From: Codonopsis lanceolata
Lineage: Eukaryota; Streptophyta; Magnoliopsida; Asterales; Campanulaceae
Assembly (NCBI GenBank): GCA_013146195.2
Contig: CM028379.1
Span: 57,485,693-57,549,692, forward strand
Direction of reading: 5' to 3'
DNA: 64,000 nucleotides
In this document: positions 57,884 through 64,000 of the stretch, piece after piece
Layout of the letters: each line of letters begins with the position of its first letter
Numbering within the stretch: position 1 is the first letter of the stretch
Made by a program: the position numbers and the translations under genes
The notes under the pieces: generated by a model
What the model saw: only the letters and a program-made list of their open reading frames with translations
Database searches by the model: none
Told to the model about the DNA's origin: nothing

Positions 57884-59570
57884 TGTTGATAAGCTTATTA
57901 TTTTCTATTATTTTCATTAATTTTCCGGAATTTTATAGGTTATTTTGAGCTTTGGTTGATAATTAATTGCATTTGAGAGCCTATTTTTATGTATTTTTAT
58001 GCTTCATGTAGGTATCTCAAAGATATTCGAGGTTCTAAGGCTCAATTTATGCAAATTGAGGACATTCCGGCTCAAGTTAAGTTTGACGCTTGCCGTTAAG
58101 TTTCATTAAGATTTGAAGGCAACAAAAGGCAAATGTAACTTAATCAAGCCGATTGAGGACTAAATTGCAAGTCTGGGGCGTAGGACTTCGCTAGCCAACT
58201 TCGAAACTTAGGGAAGCCTGCCAAGTACGAACTTCGGGAGGCCGAGCAATTCCGAAAGTTACCTTCATTAATCGTTGTCGCATTAAGAAGAGGCCACGCC
58301 ACCCGCCTCAAGCGAACGCCCTTCCATATGGATCGGCCGACCCAGCCCTGCCTCTGCCTCCCATCTAACCCTCCAGCCCACTTTCCGGCCCGCTTACCCT
58401 CACAAGCTTCAGCCCATTTAACCTGGGCGACCCGCGAACTACCCAACCGTCTGACCCTGACCCTAGCGCAAACCCACTCTCCCTTTTCTTGCCCTTTTTG
58501 CCCTCAATTAATTCCCAACCTTCCAAATCTACCCCTTATGCCCTAGCAAAGCCTTGAGAGATTCAGAGAGCAGGATTTTCGTGCAGAGGGTTGGGCAAAA
58601 ACAAACGAATGCGTAGGTTGGGGCCGAACAAAAAAGGAAGGGTCGGAAAGCGAAGAATCCGGAAGAAGAAAAGGGGGAAGAAGCCACATTTAGGATTTTC
58701 TATCTCCATTTTTCATCTACTCTTCATTATTCCTCCATTGTTGTTCAAACCAAGGCAAGGATTTCATCACTTCCTCAATTAAAAAAGTATTGTACTATTT
58801 ACTCTCTATTTTTGTTTAATGACAATATTTTTTGTTGAAGATTTGATTTACTTTCCTTGCATTATGAACTAAATTAATTGCCTAGGGTTTTGATGTAGAT
58901 TGGCTTGAATGTTGTGATGTTAATTTGGGGTTTTTGTTATTAATTGTTATTCATTAATTTTTGGGTATTATGTTGTGCTCTTAATGCTTGTAATGATTTG
59001 ATCACCCATTACATGATTTCAAAAATTGTTTAGTGCATGAAAGTGACTTGATAATTTTGAAAAATACAATATAGTTGTTTTGAGTTGGGTTAATCTAAGT
59101 TTTTAATCCTCTTTAAAATAGTCAATTGGGGTTTTGTGTTTGGACGCGATTAATTGGATAAATTCATACGTAGCGAAAGCCCGTGAATTTATACCGTTAA
59201 TTAGCACCGTTATACGAAGCGAAAGCCCTTAACGGTGATTTTTGAATCCCCGACTCCCAAAAATAGAATAGTTTTAATAGCAACCCCTTATTAAATCACA
59301 ACGGAAGAGCCAATTGAAAATCAAAACCCTAGATCCTCTCTCATTGAAGCCAACCTCGATTTAATATTGCTTTATTTAAATTCTTGTTTTAGCTTAATTA
59401 GTTAGTTAATTCTCTTAAATTCGATAGTCTAAATATAGTTGAAATTGCAACATACTTGATACTCACTAAAAACAACCAAATTGCTTCCTCGTGGGATCGA
59501 CACTCTACTTACCACTTTATTACTTGTTTGACCGAGTAATCTTGCCCGTGTTGCGTTCGCGCGACCAACA
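57884..59570 (+). repeat. 3' LTR of the plus-strand Athila-like element
   Basis: 1687 bp beginning TGTTGATAAGCTTATTATTT after a polypurine tract and ending CGCGCGACCAACA, so the ends are a TGTTG/CAACA inverted pair. Its first 130 bp and its last 100 bp match the LTRs at 48965 and 60649 in inverted orientation. The middle is much more diverged. Confidence 0.8.
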
Positions 59571-60424
59571 ATAGGAAATATCACACCCAACTCACTTAAG
59601 TGTATGAATTCTTCTTGATGCTCGAGAGGCGGGTGGAAATAAGAAATTTGAGCCTCAATGCTCGGTGGAGTGTAGAGGCGACGGAACGGTTCCTTGAAGC
59701 TTTCATTTGGGCCAAAAGAAGCATCTTCTTCAAAAATGCTTGGATGCTCTATCTCATTACTAACATATTCTTCAAGGGTGGGAGAACTCGGCATAGGGTG
59801 GGGAGCATGATTGATCACTTCATACTCACAAGCTTCTATACTTTGATCTTCCACCGCGACATGGATATGAGATTGAGGCGCTTCTAAGTGAGGTTGTCCA
59901 AAGATACTCGAAATTTCACTCTCATTAGTGAGAGAGAGACCATTGCAAAGCTCCATTTCCATTGGGTTTTCCTCAGCATTGGGTTGAAGGTCTTCTTGAG
60001 GTGATTCTTCAAGGGCAACACCGAATTTCCGCATTGTAGCTTCCCAATCGTGAGGAGGGACTAGGAGCTTGATAGCTTCTATCAACACGGCTACTTGAGC
60101 CTTTAGACTTTGAATTGTTTCTTTTTCCGTGAGCGAGCGTTGCTCAGCTTCCCAAGGGCAGGTGTTAAGCACACAATTCGGATCATAGGGGTGATGATGG
60201 GGGTCTTCATGATCGTAGTAAGAGGAAGAAGCATAAGAATTTGACTTCATCCCAAGTGCACACGGATATGGAAAATGATTTCCATAACAATTCTCGCAAA
60301 TTAAGCTCGGATGGACCGGAGTATAATTCATAGCCTCGGATGACGCCATCTCATTCTCATAAATTCCCGGCATTCCATTCCATGCCCCTTGATCAAAGTC
60401 CCAATTGACATTGTTCCAAGCCAT
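59571..60424 (-). pseudogene. Gag of a minus-strand Athila-like element, truncated
   Basis: An open frame runs from the Met at 60424 (MAWNNVNWDFDQGAWNG...) to the LTR edge at 59571 and continues by chance into LTR sequence to 59429. It lies about 200 bp inside the primer-binding site. It is rich in Glu, Pro and His, with CENCYGNHFPYPC near residue 43 (Cys/His-rich, but not a standard CCHC knuckle). The position identifies it as gag. The sequence itself I recognise only loosely as gypsy gag/spacer. The plus-strand element cuts it off. Confidence 0.6.
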
Positions 60425-60624
60425 CGCTTCAACCTAGCTACAAGAACACTCACTAGACAAACAAGATCAAATGCAAAAGAACTATATATAAAAAAAAACT
60501 ACTCTAAAAGAAAACAAAACTAACTACAACTAAAATTAAAGCAAATAGAGAAAAAAGAAAAAAAATGCTTAAATTAAAATTAGGCAAGCTTGGTATTAAT
60601 ATCAAGATGAATTCTAGAAATCTA

Positions 60625-60642
60625 TCCCCGGCAACGGCACCA
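60625..60642 (-). other. Primer-binding site of the minus-strand Athila-like element
   Basis: The minus strand reads TGGTGCCGTTGCCGGGGA six bases inside the LTR. This is one base from the TGGCGCCGTTGCCGGGGA typical of Athila-type elements. Confidence 0.88.
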
Positions 60643-60648
60643 AAAACT

Positions 60649-62267
60649 TGATGTGCGCGAACGCAACACAAGCAAGATTACACGGTTGTATCAAGTAATA
60701 AAGTTCGAAGTACGAGTCGATCCTACGAGGATAGAGCTAGAAATAAATCCTAAGTACTAAAATTGGGCACACCTAATTTTATCTAAGCTAACGGAAATTA
60801 GATTTAAAATAAAAATAAAATAAACAAAATAAAGGCAAGAAAATAAACTAAATTAACGCGACAGTGAAACGGCGGCAACATCAAATCAAGGTTAAAAAGA
60901 ATAGGATTGTGATATTTCTAGTCTAGCAAATGTTTAATTTAACTCTCTCTATTTTTCTTAACTCAAATTTTCGGTAGTCGGGTGCGCACTAATATTTTCT
61001 ACGGGCTTTCGCTACGTATAGAAAAACCTAGCTATCACTCATCCTTGCTACGGGCTCATATCCTTGCAACACATAGACTAGGGGAGAAAATAGCCGTGTG
61101 GTAGATCAAGCACCCAATGACTATCTACGACCTTCGACAATCGGTGTGCCTTAGAGACGTAAACAATTCTCACGATTTTCAGAATAATAGAAAGGGTTTT
61201 CGCTTCGTATCCTATCATTCTAAGGTTCATTTAATGATTCATGACTTCATTAAAAGCATTAAGCACACAATGATAATAACCAAAAATATACGAGTAATAC
61301 ATCAAATAGAGAGAAATTAAATTAAAACATCACATTCAACATAGATAATAATGTTGCAAATCTTGGTTGACTTCACTTAATCTTGCTCCCTTGACCCTTG
61401 ATTTGATGCTCCAAGCCTTCAAAATGGATGCATTTTTAATTTTGGTGGAGAGATGGAGAGTGGATGAAATGGAATTGGGGAGAGTTTTAGGGCTAATGCC
61501 CTAAAACCTGAAGGCTGCTGCTTCCTGAATCCCTCGAAATGGCTGGCTGGAAGGAGATAAAACAAAGGCAACCAAGGGAGCAAGGCTGAGGGGCATTTTA
61601 GGAAGGTCTGGAATCAATTGAGGGCAAAAAAGGGAGAAAAGGAGAGGCTGGGTCGCGCTGGGAATGGGTCGGATAGGGGGAGAGGAGTGCGGGTCATCCA
61701 AGGAGAAACGGGGCGAGGGTTGTGAGAGAAAGTGGCTCGGATTGAGGGCTAGATGGGCTGGATGGGTTGAGAAAGGCGCGGGCAGGATCCGAATCCGGAA
61801 GCAGGACGCGCGGGTTAGCTGGTGGGCGGCGGGTGACGTGGTCGCTCAGGATGGTGACAGCGCATTAATGAATGGCGCTTTTCATGAATTGCTCCGGCCT
61901 CCCCTGAAGTTTGGACTTTTGCTCCGGTGCCCCTGTCTTAATAAGGAAGGCTGCCGAAGGTCCTTCTGCACCCAGACTTTGCAATTTAGTCCTCAATCAG
62001 CTTCTGTTAGGTTCTGTTACCTTCTGTGCTTTGAAACTCTTAACAGAACTTAACAGAAAGTGCCCAAACTTAACATTGGAGCCCGGGATGTCCTCGATTT
62101 GCACGTATTGAGCCATACGACCTCAAATATCTTTGAGATACCTACATGAAGCATAAAAATACATAAAAAAAAGGCTCTCAAATGCAATTACTTATCAACG
62201 AAAGCTCAAAATAACCTATAAAATTCCGGAAAATTAATGAAAACAATAGAAAATAATAAGCTTATCA
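60649..62267 (-). repeat. 5' LTR of the minus-strand Athila-like element
   Basis: 1619 bp from TGATGTGCGCGAACG to AAGCTTATCA, followed by TCTAT at 62268-62272. It is the partner of the solo LTR at 48965-50573, which has the same outer flank. Confidence 0.92.
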
Positions 62268-62522
62268 TCTATGTATCGCGATTCATTTTTCACTTTTTAC
62301 TGCCAAGTCTGCCGGTGCTAGCTAACCCACACACAAGACACAACTATACGGCCTACATGCCACCACACACGTCAACATCCATCCCATCCCTCTCTCTTTC
62401 CTTTCTTTCCCACTCTTCCATTTCCGTTTCGTTCTTTATTTTTCAATTTCTTCTTCTTCTTCTTCCCTCCATCTCTCCGCATCTCCTTAGCCCCGCTTTC
62501 TCTTCTTCGCATAGTTACAACA

Positions 62523-62553
<31 letters not shown>

Positions 62554-64000
62554 AACCATCTCCTTTATAGAGGAACTCAAAATCATTCCTTTCAATAATT
62601 TATATATTTCCATTCAAAAATTTATGTATCGCGATTCATAAATTTTTGAATCGTGATATATAAATTTATTTATCGCGATTCATTTTTCACTTTCTTACTC
62701 CAAAACCCTTAAAAACGCAGCCTCTATGTTCAATCGCACACTAGTAAACATTGCGTAACACCAAGTCCTACTTCGAATGATTACATGGTATTGCATATCT
62801 CATATCTAGTTATTGTTTGGGAAAAGGGTCAATTAATCCTTACCAGATTTTCTGTAGATAAGCTTGTTTGTGATACTTTGATAGCTGGCGGGTTGGATTT
62901 TGAATATTGTAAGTCAGTTGGCAACGAAATAAGGCTAGAGGGGGGGGGGTGAATAGCCTTTAAAAAAATTTAAGGGTTATTTTGAAAACCTTCAAAAGAT
63001 GCAACGAAAAATATAATTTTTCAGCAGGTAGCAACTGCTGAACTTAAAACAGTTTGGATTGGTTTTCTTTTGATCACTTAAGTATAAGGACTGAATTGAA
63101 GAGCAGTATATAAGATCAACTATATAAAGAGCTGTAACTGTTAAACATTTAAGTAGATAGAAGATGCTTAAGTGTATGAGCAGTAAAGACAACAGGTAGA
63201 TAGAACACAGTATTTGGAGTGGTTCACAGTGTTAAAGCTGTTACGTCCACTACCAAGTTGGTCAAACTTGGATTTTGAAGTGCACTAAGATTACATATAT
63301 GTTAAGTGATCACTAACAGATCAGTGTACAATAAAAACCAGTATTTGAGGAGTTTGATCAAACAAGAATCAAACTTGTGCAACAAACTGTGATCCTGTAA
63401 GGATTGGAAAGAATAAAGGAACATAAAATCAATGATTGCTCAAAACATAAACTAGAAAAGAATATCTATGAAATAAACTGTCTAGTAATGTTTTGGAGAA
63501 TAAACTCTTCAAGTAAAGATTAAAGTTCTTGGTTTGAATGAATGCTTCAACGTGTTTGTCTTTTTCTGAGTGTTGTAGAAAATTTTGATTTATGAAAGCT
63601 TGAGCACGTAATATTGCGAAAAAAGGTGTCTTCTTCAATCCTTGCTTCAAATGCTTTATATAGATATCCAGAATTGTAGCCGTTTGAGAGAGCGATGTTG
63701 AATCTTGAATTTCTTGAAGAAATGATGTTCCATTGAATGCCTAGAAATTCTGGAAACTGTGAGATACAAAGAGTATTTCCTAACATGAAATATGAAAGAG
63801 AGTGGTTAGCTAGGTATGAGTATACAACCAACGAGCTCTAGCTCAACTGGTACTGCTCACTTCTCCTAACGGAGAGGTCGGGTGTTCAAGTCTCACAAGA
63901 GACACTCTGGACTTTACAACTCTCAATAGAGAGGTCGGGTGTTCAAGCCTCTTAAGAGGCACCGTTGTTGTTCAAGCCTTACCCAAAGGCCCCATTTAGC
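62268..64000. repeat. Flank duplicated from 50574-52300, copy B
   Basis: Repeats, in order, the minisatellite units, the C/T-rich stretch, the start of the copia LTR (about 62901) and the SINE head (from 63827). It runs off the window inside the SINE. Confidence 0.92.

Noticed and set aside
61664..62053. 129-codon ORF in the Athila-type LTR
   Set aside because: Inside an LTR and broken in the solo-LTR copy, without recognisable similarity.

Overview
The window is nuclear DNA of a flowering plant, most likely a eudicot. The evidence is a 12-exon gene with GT-AG introns, Ty1/copia and Ty3/gypsy retrotransposons with plant-type primer-binding sites, Stowaway, hAT-like and Mutator-like miniature elements, a tRNA-derived SINE, and relics of two plant gene families (PEP carboxylase kinase and a CYP71-type P450). 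I see no bacterial, organellar, tRNA or rRNA genes. A run of 100 N at 53629-53728 marks a scaffold join.

Layout. 1-13318: a decayed minus-strand copia element of Sirevirus type (5' LTR, gag, pol and a third env-like ORF), split by a 2.4 kb solo gypsy LTR at 6905-9339. 13319-19289: gene-poor DNA with a PEP carboxylase kinase pseudogene that is itself split by nested MITEs. 19290-23914 (minus): the only gene that looks functional. It encodes a 944-residue WRC/RING-like/JmjC protein of the KDM3 group that lacks the usual Fe(II) ligands and so resembles JMJ24. 23915-33680: AT-rich intergenic DNA with degenerate tandem repeats, a local duplication, a Mutator-like MITE with a perfect 9-bp target-site duplication (TSD), two Stowaway MITEs and a 1.8 kb array of about 22 diverged units. 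33681-38836: a structurally complete copia element with identical 5-bp TSDs, inserted just past the stop codon of a P450 relic (38851-39105). 40399-46472: a Tat/Ogre-like LTR element with no gag-pol, whose internal region holds a regularly spaced palindromic minisatellite. 46571-53628: more copies of the Mutator-like family, one carrying a solo Athila-type LTR (48965-50573, TSD TCTAT) and a copia LTR that holds a SINE. 53729-60648: a broken plus-strand Athila-like pol with its 3' LTR, abutting a minus-strand gag. 60649-64000: the 5' LTR of that minus element, followed by a near-copy of the flank seen at 50574-52300.

How it fits together. Most of the sequence is layered transposon insertion, and the order of insertion can be read from what interrupts what. 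The repeat of the TCTAT target site and its flank on both sides of the N gap, solo LTR on one side and full element on the other, suggests that two allelic states of one locus were scaffolded in tandem. The differences between the two copies include a cluster where CAG/CTG in one reads as CG-containing sequence in the other, which looks like a methylation-linked base-calling artefact.
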